Source: Micrococcales bacterium 72-143
GTDB lineage: Bacteria > Actinomycetota > Actinomycetes > Actinomycetales > Microbacteriaceae
DNA: 64,000 nt
Assembly (NCBI GenBank): GCA_001898835.1
Contig: MKVM01000001.1
Span: forward strand, 124,001-188,000
Direction: 5' to 3'
Part shown: piece by piece, positions 9,417-17,266 of the stretch
Layout: every line of letters starts with the position of its first letter
How positions within the stretch are numbered: position 1 is the stretch's first letter
Position numbers and translations under genes: made by a program
Notes under the pieces: generated by a model
The model's database searches: none
What the model was told of the DNA's origin: nothing
The model's input: only the letters and a program-made list of their open reading frames with translations

Positions 9417-10436
9417 TCAGCGGACGCCGATCTGCCGCGACTGCACGCCGAGCGCTGCCGACCAGTCGCGGATGACCTGACGCTGCGACTCGTCGCAGGT
9501 GTACCCGTAGCCGATGTTCACGTCCCAGTACTGGTAGCTGCTCACCCAGACGCGATGGTCGAGTGTCCAGCCGTCGAGGTAGGTGAGGGCGTAGCAGTCG
9601 GCCATCGTCTCGACGTCCCCGCCGAAGGCCGCGACCGCGGTCTCGGTCGGTTCGGGGTTGGTGAACTGCAGCACGTGCGCGAACTCGTGGTACGCGAGGC
9701 CGGTGCGGATCCAATCCGTCATGTAGGGGAGGGCGTCATCCGGCGCGTCCACGTGCACGACGAGCGGATCGTCGGAGGTGACGCAGGCGAGCACGTCGTC
9801 CTCGCAGAGGGTGTCGGCGTCGTCGAGGCGCCAGGTGACGTATCCGTGTCCCAGCTGGTCGAGGGTCGCCTCGTACGCGCTTCCCGAGGAGTTGACGGCA
9901 GCCTCGGCGACCGCGGCCTCGCGCTGGGTGACGAGCTGGGCGCGGGCCTCACGGACCGCCGCGATGCTCTTGTCGAGGCCCTCGGGGTTCCAGCGCCGCG
10001 CCCAGGCCTGCGAGGCGAGGAGCTGATAGCTGTCCCACGGGATGAGCGAGGCGAGCGGGACGCCCTCGTACTCGCCGACCTCGGCGAGGAGCTCGTTCAT
10101 CGCGGTGCCGAAGGTGTCCTTGCGGTCGATGAGCTCGCGCTGCTCCTGCAGTTCGCGCTCGTGGTCGAGAATCGTCGCCTTGGCCTGCTCCAGCTGGAGG
10201 AAGTACCAGACGGCCGCGCCGACGGCCGCCGCGAGGCCGACGCTCAGGAGCACGACCGCGACGATCCAGCCCCGCGAGCGGCGACGTGTGGGCGGGGCAC
10301 CCGCGTCCAGCTGAGCTGCGGGGTCCGGGCTCGGCGCGGCCGGGACTGTCGCGTCCGTCGGCGTCGTGGGCGACGGCGGGGTCGTCGGCTCGGCGGCTGT
10401 GGGCAGGACGTCGTCGCCGACGGTCGGATCTGACAC
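9417..10436 (-). CDS. Membrane-anchored putative zinc metallopeptidase (HEXXH protein)
   Basis: A 339 aa protein. A Pro/Thr/Asp-rich cytoplasmic N-terminus (about 1-55) precedes one transmembrane helix (about 58-82) and a predicted coiled coil (LEQAKATILDHERELQEQ). The outside domain carries HEFAH at 250-254 and, 22 residues on, ETMADCYAL with an ExxxD pattern (Glu276, Asp280). HEXXH plus this downstream Glu and the ADCYA segment resemble neutral zinc metallopeptidases of the gluzincin type. The GTG start at 10436 follows an inverted repeat shared with the two-component operon, 80 nt beyond its stop. Substrate unknown. Overall similarity beyond the motif is not obvious, so peptidase function is tentative. 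Confidence 0.62.
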   Translation of the reverse strand: MSDPTVGDDVLPTAAEPTTPPSPTTPTDATVPAAPSPDPAAQLDAGAPPTRRRSRGWIVAVVLLSVGLAAAVGAAVWYFLQLEQAKATILDHERELQEQRELIDRKDTFGTAMNELLAEVGEYEGVPLASLIPWDSYQLLASQAWARRWNPEGLDKSIAAVREARAQLVTQREAAVAEAAVNSSGSAYEATLDQLGHGYVTWRLDDADTLCEDDVLACVTSDDPLVVHVDAPDDALPYMTDWIRTGLAYHEFAHVLQFTNPEPTETAVAAFGGDVETMADCYALTYLDGWTLDHRVWVSSYQYWDVNIGYGYTCDESQRQVIRDWSAALGVQSRQIGVR

Positions 10437-10470
10437 GGGGAGCGGCCTCTCTCGCGGTGGTGGTCAACGC

Positions 10471-10497
10471 AGGATATCGAGCGGATGTCGACATCCT
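10471..10497. promoter_or_regulatory. Second copy of the shared inverted repeat, upstream of the HEXXH gene
   Basis: Arms AGGATATCGA and TCGACATCCT (9 of 10 positions pair) with a 7 nt spacer. Centred about 48 nt before the GTG at 10436. The core matches the site at 9373-9398 (AGGAT-TCG ... CGACATCCT). Confidence 0.55.
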
Positions 10498-10615
10498 GCG
10501 AATGCGGGGCCCTTCGGGTCCATCTGACATAACTATGCTTATCAGTGATAGATCCAGTCCACGCGAAAAGGGGCGTGCGTCCGTTGATCCTCTTGGACCC
10601 CGGTCGCTTACGACA

Positions 10616-11440
10616 TCAGTACCGACGAGGCGCAGCGGGGTCCGTGACGGGAAGCTCGTAGGGCGCGCGCGCCGGCGCGTCGCCCGCGACATGGTACGGA
10701 TTCGCCGTCGCGGCGCTCGGCGGCGCCCAGCTCGGATCGGATGCTGACATAACGATGGGCGCTCCTCCGGGAGCGGGCGGCACGCTCGGCGCGAGCTGCA
10801 CCTGCTGCGGCACGGGCTGGACGGCCGGCTGCGGCGGCGCCGGCTGCGCGACGACCGGCAGAGGCGCCGCCGGGGGCGCCGCGGTCGGCGGAGGCTGCCC
10901 CGCGAGCGAGGCCGCGGGGTGCGAGCGGTACAGGGCGGCTGCTGCGGCGGCGGCCGCCGCGGGCTGCGGACTCGGACGCGCGGGCGCGGCGACCGGCGGC
11001 TCCGTGCGGCCATACGGGCTCGCCGACGCCGGCGAGATCCCGGACGGCGGAGCGAGCGACGGTACCGGCATGCCCGCCAGCGACGGCTCGGGGCTGGATG
11101 CCGCAGGTACGGCCGCAGGCGGGCTTGCGACCGGCAGCGACCCCGTGGACGAGATCGACACGATAGGCCGCCCCTCGGCGTCCAGGGGCCCCGGGCTCGG
11201 GCTCGGTTGAGCCTGCGGCGCGGCGGGCCGCGAAGACGCCACTGCCCGCTCCCCCGCGCGATCCCGGAGATTCCTCGACGACGCGCCCTCGCCGCGGCTC
11301 CGTCGCCTCTCGTGGGCCGTGAGCGCGCTCAGCACGGCCGAGCGCACGACGAGCCACAGCACGAGGAATCCGACCACGACCAGTCCCGCCGCGACGCCGA
11401 GCGACGTCAGGGTGTCGGGTGCGAGCTCGGGCAGCTCCAT
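10616..11440 (-). CDS. Hypothetical protein with one N-terminal transmembrane helix and a Pro/Ala-rich tail
   Basis: 274 aa. One hydrophobic helix spans about residues 14-38, followed by a basic segment (AHERRRSRGEG). The remaining 200 residues are low-complexity, dominated by Pro, Ala, Ser and Gln, with no recognisable domain. The ATG at 11440 is the natural start because the helix follows it directly. The coding frame is supported by its length rather than by homology. The stretch 10437-10615 beyond its stop is the least GC-rich part of this neighbourhood and holds no gene that I can support. Confidence 0.55.
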   Translation of the reverse strand: MELPELAPDTLTSLGVAAGLVVVGFLVLWLVVRSAVLSALTAHERRRSRGEGASSRNLRDRAGERAVASSRPAAPQAQPSPSPGPLDAEGRPIVSISSTGSLPVASPPAAVPAASSPEPSLAGMPVPSLAPPSGISPASASPYGRTEPPVAAPARPSPQPAAAAAAAAALYRSHPAASLAGQPPPTAAPPAAPLPVVAQPAPPQPAVQPVPQQVQLAPSVPPAPGGAPIVMSASDPSWAPPSAATANPYHVAGDAPARAPYELPVTDPAAPRRY

Positions 11441-11507
11441 GGGTTACAGAGTGCCCCTCGACAGCTCGGTCCACCATCCCCGGTTCGGGGTACGAATCCG
11501 GCGAGCC

Positions 11508-11972
11508 TCAGGCGCCGCAGGACGGCAGCTCGCGCCGGATCAGCTCGATGAGCTCGGGCGGCTCGAACCGGGGGCGCTCGGCGAGCAGCTCCGCGAGGCT
11601 CCACCAGCGGTGCTCGAGCACGTCGACCCGCTCCTCGTCCGTCCAGCCGTCGGGCGACGGCTCGAACGCATCCGTCACGTGCACGTAGAACTCGGCGTGG
11701 CCGGTGTCGTGATCCGCGGAGTCCCACTCCACGTCGTAGTCGTGCGCCCACACCGGCCCGCGCAGCGCGTCGACGGCGAGCCCGGTCTCCTCGAGCAGCT
11801 CGCGGCGCGCGCCTTCCTCGAAGCTCTCGCCGGGGTCGACTCCCCCGCCGGGCGTCAGCCAGCGGGCGACGCCCGACGAGTCCGGTGCCGTCGTGAGGAA
11901 CAGCAGCACGCGGTCGTCGCGGTCGAAGAGCAGCACCCGCGACACCAGCCGGTGCCGGCGGGCGCTCACCAC
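11508..11972 (-). CDS. NUDIX hydrolase
   Basis: A 154 aa single-domain NUDIX protein that would hydrolyse a nucleoside-diphosphate-linked compound. The NUDIX box is complete: GGGVDPGESFEEGARRELLE, then ETGL. No C-terminal specificity domain is recognisable, so the substrate cannot be named. The start is one of two adjacent GTG codons (11972 or 11969); the upstream sequence GAGGCGG gives a ribosome-binding site about 7 nt before the first. It lies 10 nt downstream of the SDR gene and is probably co-transcribed with it. Confidence 0.88.
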   Translation of the reverse strand: MVSARRHRLVSRVLLFDRDDRVLLFLTTAPDSSGVARWLTPGGGVDPGESFEEGARRELLEETGLAVDALRGPVWAHDYDVEWDSADHDTGHAEFYVHVTDAFEPSPDGWTDEERVDVLEHRWWSLAELLAERPRFEPPELIELIRRELPSCGA

Positions 11973-11982
11973 GTGATCCGCC

Positions 11983-12750
11983 TCAGCTGCCCGAGACGAA
12001 GTCGCTCACGTCGCCCACGTAGCGCGTGTGGTCGGCGGGCACGTCCTCGACGGCGGCACGCGCGACCTCCGCCGCGAACTCGGCGACGTTGTAGAGCTTG
12101 CCCGCCGCCTCGCGCCGCGTGGCGATCGCGCCCGGGTTGACGCGCTCGAGGAGGGTCGCGGTGATGGTGCCCTCGATCATGTCGCCCGACACGACGACGA
12201 ACGCCACGCCCGCCGCGTCGAGCTCCGGGATGCGGGCGCGCAGCGCGTCCTCGCCGGCACGCTTGCTCCGCGCGACGGCCTCGTACTCGGGCATCGTGGG
12301 CACGGTCTCGATGAAGTGGGCTTGGTGGCTCGTGACGAACACGACACGCGAGCCCGCCCCGAGCAGCGGGAGGGCCGCATCGAGCACGTTGACCTGCGCG
12401 TCGCGGTTGAGGCGCATGGCGTAGTCCTCGCCGAGCCCCGACTCCATGCCGCCCGACGCGTTCAGCACGAGCAGGTCGAGCCCGCCCCACTGCTCGCGCA
12501 CCTCGGCGAACATCGTCGCGACGGATGCCGGATCGGTCAGGTCCGCCCCGACCGCGATGGCCTCTCCCCCGCGCTCCTCGATGCCGGCGACGACCTTGAG
12601 GGCGCGCGCCTCCTTGTTGCGGTAGTTGATGACGACCTTCGCGCCCGCGGCCGCCAGATAGGCCGCGGTGTCGGCGCCGATGCCGCGCGAGGAGCCGGTG
12701 ATGAGCGCGCGGACACCGCGCAGCGAGTCGGGGGGGAGCACGTCGTTCAC
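11983..12750 (-). CDS. SDR-family oxidoreductase
   Basis: A 255 aa short-chain dehydrogenase/reductase. The Rossmann loop is TGSSRGIGADT (about residues 19-29) and NASGG marks strand beta-4. The expected YxxxK active site is atypical: the region reads YEAVARSKRAGEDAL, so the Tyr and Lys are not spaced in the standard way. It may be a divergent or non-classical member. The start is GTG at 12750, 8 nt after a TAGGGT -10, giving MNDVLPPDSL. Substrate unknown. Confidence 0.78.
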   Translation of the reverse strand: MNDVLPPDSLRGVRALITGSSRGIGADTAAYLAAAGAKVVINYRNKEARALKVVAGIEERGGEAIAVGADLTDPASVATMFAEVREQWGGLDLLVLNASGGMESGLGEDYAMRLNRDAQVNVLDAALPLLGAGSRVVFVTSHQAHFIETVPTMPEYEAVARSKRAGEDALRARIPELDAAGVAFVVVSGDMIEGTITATLLERVNPGAIATRREAAGKLYNVAEFAAEVARAAVEDVPADHTRYVGDVSDFVSGS

Positions 12751-12849
12751 GATCCCCCACCCTAGCGACCGTCGGCATCCGCCCAGGCATCCGAACGCCG
12801 GAGTCCCGCCGGTGATAGTTTCGAGCAACGACGTCGAAGGGATGCCGCC

Positions 12850-13341
12850 GTGGAACCCGATGTGATCTCCAGCTGGGCCTGGGTCGTCTGGCTGGGCCTC
12901 ATCCTCGTGTTCATCATCATCGAGGTGAACACTCTCGAGTTCACCTTCCTGATGCTGGCGCTCGGATCCGTCGGCGGACTCGTCACGGGGCTCGTGGGCG
13001 GGCCCTGGTGGGTGCAGCTCGTCGTCGCCGCCGTCCTGGCGCTCGTGCTCGTGCTCTTCGTCAGACCCCCGCTCCTGCACGCCCTGCGGCGCGGGGCCGA
13101 TCCGGCGCGCAGCAACGTCGACGCGCTCCTGGGACTCGGCGGCACCGTCACCGTCGACTTCCGCTTCGGCCCCGGCCAGGTCAAGCTCGCCAACGGCGAC
13201 GTCTGGACGGCGCGCGTCGCCGACGGCATCGCCCCCGCGGGGCTCGACGAGGGCGCCCGCATCGTGGTGACCGCGATCGAGGGTGCGACGGCCGTCATCG
13301 TGCCCGCAACCGACCCGACCCCCGAGGAGGCCGCCCCGTGA
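12850..13341 (+). CDS. NfeD-like membrane protein
   Basis: A 163 aa protein of the NfeD family. Two or three transmembrane helices (about 9-28, 34-48 and 55-73) are followed by a soluble OB-fold domain (about 90-160; GTVTVDFRFGPGQVKLANGD, LDEGARIVVTAIEG). NfeD proteins pair with stomatin/SPFH proteins and help organise membrane domains. That pairing is present here: the stop codon overlaps the GTG of the SPFH gene by 3 nt (GTGA). It is the short form without the ClpP-class protease domain. Start GTG at 12850. Confidence 0.88.
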   Translation: MEPDVISSWAWVVWLGLILVFIIIEVNTLEFTFLMLALGSVGGLVTGLVGGPWWVQLVVAAVLALVLVLFVRPPLLHALRRGADPARSNVDALLGLGGTVTVDFRFGPGQVKLANGDVWTARVADGIAPAGLDEGARIVVTAIEGATAVIVPATDPTPEEAAP

Positions 13342-14273
13342 ACGACGAGAACATCGTCCCCACCGTCGTGACGTTCGTCATCGTCGCGATCATCGTCATC
13401 TTCGTGCTGACGATCCTGTTCAAGTCGATCCGGATCATCCCGCAGGCGTACGCGGGGATCGTCGAGCGCCTCGGCCGTTACCATAAGACCCTCAACCCGG
13501 GCCTCAACATCCTGGTGCCGCTCATCGACCGCCTGCGCCCCCTCGTGGACATGCGCGAGCAGGTCGTGTCGTTCCCGCCGCAGCCCGTCATCACCGAGGA
13601 CAACCTCGTGGTGTCGATCGACACGGTCGTCTACTTCCAGGTGACGGATGCGCGCGCCGCGACCTACGAGATCGCCAACTACCTGGGCGCCGTCGAGCAG
13701 CTCACGACGACGACCCTCCGCAACGTCGTCGGCGGGCTCAACCTCGAGGAGGCGCTCACCTCCCGCGACAACATCAACGGCCAGCTGCGCGTCGTGCTCG
13801 ACGAGGCGACCGGCAAGTGGGGCATCCGCGTGAGCCGCGTCGAGCTCAAGGCGATCGACCCGCCCGTGTCGATCCAGGACTCGATGGAGAAGCAGATGCG
13901 CGCGGAGCGCGACCGGCGTGCCGCCATCCTGACCGCGGAGGGCACCAAGCAGGCCGCGATCCTGGGCGCCGAGGGCCAGCGCCAGGCGGCGATCCTGCAG
14001 GCGGAGGGCGACGCGAAGGCGGCGGTGCTGCGCGCTCAGGGTGAGGCCGAGGCGATCCAGACGGTGTTCCACGCGATCCATGCGGGCGACCCCGACTCGA
14101 AGCTGCTGGCGTACCAGTACCTGCAGACGCTTCCGAAGCTCGCCGAGGGCGAGTCGAACAAGCTCTGGATCATCCCGAGCGAGCTCACCGAGGCGCTCAA
14201 GGGCATCGGTGAGGGCTTCTTCGCGCCACGGCACTCCGCGGCGCCGGGCACGGATGCCGCGCCGCGCGCGTAG
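13338..14273 (+). CDS. SPFH/band 7 (stomatin/QmcA-like) protein
   Basis: 311 aa. An N-terminal membrane helix (about 8-28) precedes the band 7 domain (about 32-200), seen in IIPQAYAGIVERLGRYHKTL, PGLNILVPLID and VYFQVTDARAATYEIANY. A long Ala/Glu/Gln-rich coiled coil follows (ILTAEGTKQAAILGAEGQRQ and similar). Such proteins oligomerise into membrane scaffolds. Translationally coupled to the NfeD-like gene, and its C-terminal codons overlap the start of the phosphodiesterase gene by 20 nt. Start is GTG at 13338. Confidence 0.92.
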   Translation: MNDENIVPTVVTFVIVAIIVIFVLTILFKSIRIIPQAYAGIVERLGRYHKTLNPGLNILVPLIDRLRPLVDMREQVVSFPPQPVITEDNLVVSIDTVVYFQVTDARAATYEIANYLGAVEQLTTTTLRNVVGGLNLEEALTSRDNINGQLRVVLDEATGKWGIRVSRVELKAIDPPVSIQDSMEKQMRAERDRRAAILTAEGTKQAAILGAEGQRQAAILQAEGDAKAAVLRAQGEAEAIQTVFHAIHAGDPDSKLLAYQYLQTLPKLAEGESNKLWIIPSELTEALKGIGEGFFAPRHSAAPGTDAAPRA

Positions 14274-15042
14274 GGACGAGCCGACGGGATACCTCTCCCC
14301 CGCTCCCCCGCGTGTGCTCGCGCACCGGGGGCTCGCACTCGATGCCCCCGAGAACACCCTTCTCGCGTTCCTGCACGCCGTGAACGTGGGCGCCACGCAC
14401 ATCGAGACGGACGTGCACGGCTCAGCCGACGGAATCGCGATGGTCAGTCACGATCCCGATCTTCGGCGCCTGATCGGACGCGATGTGAAGGTATCTCAGC
14501 TGACCGCCGCCGAGTTGCGTCGAGTGCCGCTCGGCACCGGGCAGGGGTACTGCTCGCTCGCCGACGCCCTCGACGCCTTCCCCGAGACGCGGTTCAACAT
14601 CGACGTCAAGTCGGCGGATGCGGTGGCAGGCACGATCAAGGCGGTGCGGGACGCCCGCGCGACCGATCGCGTGCTCATCGGCTCGTTCTCGACCGGGCGC
14701 CGCCTCGCGGTCGTCGGCGAGCTGCCGGGCGTCGCGACGTCGATCTCGGCGGGTGGCGCCCTGCCCGCCGCCCACGCCGCCCGCGTGGGTGCCATGCGCC
14801 TGCTGCGGCGCGTCCTGGCGGACGTGGACGCCGTGCAGCTCCCCGTGAAGGTCGCGGGGGCCTCCATCGTCACGGAGCGCGCGATCCGCAGCTTCCACGA
14901 GGCCGGTGTCGAGGTGCACATCTGGACGATCGACGACCCCGCCGACATGGTGCGGCTGCTCGATGCGGGCGTCGACGGGATCGTCACGGATCGCGCGGAC
15001 CTCGCGGTGCCGCTCGTGGCGGAGCGCCACGGAACCCGCTGA
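14254..15042 (+). CDS. Glycerophosphodiester phosphodiesterase
   Basis: A 262 aa GDPD-family enzyme that would cleave glycerophosphodiesters (from phospholipid turnover) to glycerol-3-phosphate and an alcohol. The catalytic signature is plain: LAHRGLALDAPENT (His-Arg, Glu-Asn), THIETDVHGSADG (Glu and Asp metal ligands) and SHDPDL (second His). The C-terminal GVDGIVTDRAD is also typical. No signal peptide is visible, so it is cytoplasmic. The ATG at 14254 overlaps the SPFH gene by 20 nt; a downstream GTG within RVLAHRG is too close to the active site. Confidence 0.9.
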   Translation: MPRRARRDEPTGYLSPAPPRVLAHRGLALDAPENTLLAFLHAVNVGATHIETDVHGSADGIAMVSHDPDLRRLIGRDVKVSQLTAAELRRVPLGTGQGYCSLADALDAFPETRFNIDVKSADAVAGTIKAVRDARATDRVLIGSFSTGRRLAVVGELPGVATSISAGGALPAAHAARVGAMRLLRRVLADVDAVQLPVKVAGASIVTERAIRSFHEAGVEVHIWTIDDPADMVRLLDAGVDGIVTDRADLAVPLVAERHGTR

Positions 15043-15245
15043 CCCTCCCGCGCGGCGCGCTCGTCCCCCATCCGCTGCCAATGCGGGCCGAGGTGGCTGG
15101 GAATGCTCTGTAAACGGGCGTGCGCGGGGATGGGATCCGCCACCGTAGACGTTGTACTCGGGTGACGAGCGGCCCCACCGGATCGCCTCGCCCGTGCGCG
15201 TCACGACGCGCACACACCGACACGGCGCACAGAGGAGGCCACACG

Positions 15246-15620
15246 ATGGCGGATCGCAGCTTGCGCGGGATGCGACTCGGAGCTCAGAGCATGCAGAGCG
15301 AAGAGGGAGTCGAGTTCTCGCCCCGGAAGAAGGCCGTGTACCGCACGGACGACGGAACGACCTTCGACGTCGTCTTCGCCGCTGAGGCGGAGGTGCCGGA
15401 GACCTGGGAGTCGCCGCGCACCGGACAGGAGGGCCGCCTCATCGGTGAGGACGGCGAGCTCGTCGAGAGCGAGACCGCCGAGGCCAAGGCGCCCCGCACC
15501 CACTGGGACATGCTGCTCGAGCGTCGCACCCGCGCGGAGCTCGAGGAGCTCCTGCAGGAGCGTCTCGCCTACCTGCGCGCACGTCGCGGCGAGGCCGCGA
15601 AGAGCAGCAAGAGCGCCTGA
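15246..15620 (+). CDS. rbpA: RNA polymerase-binding protein RbpA
   Basis: An actinobacteria-specific transcription activator that binds RNA polymerase and the principal sigma factor and stabilises open complexes. The 124 aa length is typical. The N-terminal MADRSLRGMRLGAQSMQSE and the central TDDGTTFDVVFAAEAEVPETWE segment, ending in HWDMLLERRTRAELEELL, are diagnostic. The usual zinc-binding cysteines are replaced: the core reads RKKAVYRTDDGTTFDV without Cys, a variant also seen in other RbpA lineages. ATG at 15246 follows AGAGGAGG. The 203 nt upstream probably contains its promoter, but I could not assign one. Confidence 0.95.
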   Translation: MADRSLRGMRLGAQSMQSEEGVEFSPRKKAVYRTDDGTTFDVVFAAEAEVPETWESPRTGQEGRLIGEDGELVESETAEAKAPRTHWDMLLERRTRAELEELLQERLAYLRARRGEAAKSSKSA

Positions 15621-15643
15621 CGCGGCCGCGGGTGGTCGCTGCG

Positions 15644-17233
15644 CTAGCCGACCCGTCGTGAGCGTCGGCCTCCGCCGAGGCCCGCTCCGATGAGGGCGCC
15701 GAGCGCGAACGCCGCGACGCCCCACTCGACCCCCCGGCCGATCACGACCGCGGGGGTCGTCGTCGTGCTGAGGGGGACGTCGACGACCATCGCCCCGGCG
15801 GTGTAGCGCGGGAGCTCGTCGACGATCGTGCCGTCGGGCAGGATCACGGCGCTCGTGCCGACCGTCGAGATGTTGACGACCGAGCGCCCGAGCTCGATGG
15901 CCCGGATGCGGGCGATCGCGAGTTGCTGGACGCTCTCGTCGGTCTGCCCGAAGTCGGCGTTGTTGGTCTGGGCGAGCACGAGCTGCGCCCCCTCCTCGAC
16001 CCCCTCGCGCATGAGCGCGTCGTCGACGATGTCGAAGCAGATCGCGAAGCCCGCGAGCACGCTGCGGCCGTGCGAGCCGACGTCCATGACCGCATCCGTC
16101 GTGCCCGGCGTGTACTCGCGCTGGATGAGGTCGATGAGCTCCGGTGCGAACTGCCGCCACACCGCTCGGTCGGGGACGTACTCGCCGAAGGGCACCGGAT
16201 GCCGCTTGTCGTAGTGGTCGACCGCCCCCTCCCCCGCGCGCCACAGCAGCGAGGTGTTGAAGTACTCGTCGCCGCGCTTCGTGACCGACCAGCCGACGAG
16301 CGGTGCGTCCGCGGCCGTTGCGACCGAGTCGAAGACGTCCGCGGCCCACGGCACGCGCAGGGGGTCGAGGTCGCTCGCGCCCTCGGGCCAGACGACGACG
16401 TCGACGTCCTCGGCGTAGACCGGTTCGGTGGCCTCGTACTGGTCGAGGATGTTGTCCTCCGCGTTCTCGGCGTGGTGGAAGTAGCCCGTCTTGCCGTTGC
16501 CCTGGACCGCCGCCACCCGCAGGGATCCGGCGGTGTGCACGGGGAACGCGGGGACGGCGACGAGGATCGCCGCGAGGGCTGTCACGAGCATGACGCGCAG
16601 CACGGGCGCCGCGCCCGCCTCGCGCGCCGCGGCGACGGCGACCGCGACGAGGAAGACCATGAGGAAGCCGACGCCGCCGATGCCGAGCCAGGCGAAGAGC
16701 GGCGCGAGCGGGCTGTCCGACTGCGACTGCGCGATCCGGCCCCAGGCGAAGCCGCCGTAGGGCCAGACGCTCGCGATCGCCTCCCGTGCGATCCACAGTC
16801 CGGCGATCACGGCGGGGACGAACAGCAGGCGGCCGACGGGTCCGCGCACGGCCCGCGGCACGACGCGGGTCGCGATCGAGATGAGCATGGTGCCGAGGCC
16901 GCACCACAGGGCCATGAAGAGGCTGAGCGCGAACCATGGGACGGCGCGCACGATCCACGGCTCGTCCGGGCCGAGGAACTCCGTCATCCAGGGGATGTGC
17001 GGCAGGTAGAAGCTCAGCCCGAACAGGAACCCGACGAGGAAGCCGGATGCGGCACGGCGTCCCTGCGCGGCGACCAGCACCATCGCGACGCCGACGAAGG
17101 CGAGCGGCCACCAGCCGAGGTCGGGGAAGGCCGCGTCCGTGATCGGCCCCGCCGCCGCGGCGAGCAGCACGGCGCCCCACAGCGGCACGAAGGGCCGGGT
17201 GCGGTCGGGTGCTGCGGGCACGGCGTCGGACAT
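15644..17233 (-). CDS. lnt: Apolipoprotein N-acyltransferase
   Basis: A polytopic membrane enzyme that adds the third acyl chain to lipoproteins. The 529 aa protein has about six N-terminal helices, then a nitrilase-like (C-N hydrolase) domain (about 230-480). Catalytic residues are visible: Glu in PFGEYVPDR (following the Lys in HYDKRHPVPFGEY) and Cys in AGFAICFDIVDD. This matches the Glu-Lys-Cys triad of Lnt. The C-terminal helix and basic tail (GGGRRSRRVG) are usual. In many actinobacteria lnt is next to a polyprenol-phosphate mannosyltransferase (ppm1) and rbpA; here ppm1 is absent between lnt and rbpA, which converge. ATG at 17233, 33 nt after helY. Confidence 0.93.
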   Translation of the reverse strand: MSDAVPAAPDRTRPFVPLWGAVLLAAAAGPITDAAFPDLGWWPLAFVGVAMVLVAAQGRRAASGFLVGFLFGLSFYLPHIPWMTEFLGPDEPWIVRAVPWFALSLFMALWCGLGTMLISIATRVVPRAVRGPVGRLLFVPAVIAGLWIAREAIASVWPYGGFAWGRIAQSQSDSPLAPLFAWLGIGGVGFLMVFLVAVAVAAAREAGAAPVLRVMLVTALAAILVAVPAFPVHTAGSLRVAAVQGNGKTGYFHHAENAEDNILDQYEATEPVYAEDVDVVVWPEGASDLDPLRVPWAADVFDSVATAADAPLVGWSVTKRGDEYFNTSLLWRAGEGAVDHYDKRHPVPFGEYVPDRAVWRQFAPELIDLIQREYTPGTTDAVMDVGSHGRSVLAGFAICFDIVDDALMREGVEEGAQLVLAQTNNADFGQTDESVQQLAIARIRAIELGRSVVNISTVGTSAVILPDGTIVDELPRYTAGAMVVDVPLSTTTTPAVVIGRGVEWGVAAFALGALIGAGLGGGRRSRRVG

Positions 17234-17266
17234 CGGATGCTCAGCCTAGGGCGCGGACGCTGGGGA

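Noticed and set aside
10437-10615. A small gene or regulatory RNA in the least GC-rich intergenic stretch, and a repeated TGACATAAC word (also at 10743)
   Set aside because: No frame with a start, ribosome-binding site and conserved residues; the two words share only about 12 nt and one is coding, so coincidence is likely.
15043-15245. Possible sigma-R-type promoter upstream of rbpA (GGGAT ... GTTG)
   Set aside because: The spacing (14 nt) is shorter than the 16-18 nt expected, and GGAAT at 15099 has no partner at a proper distance.
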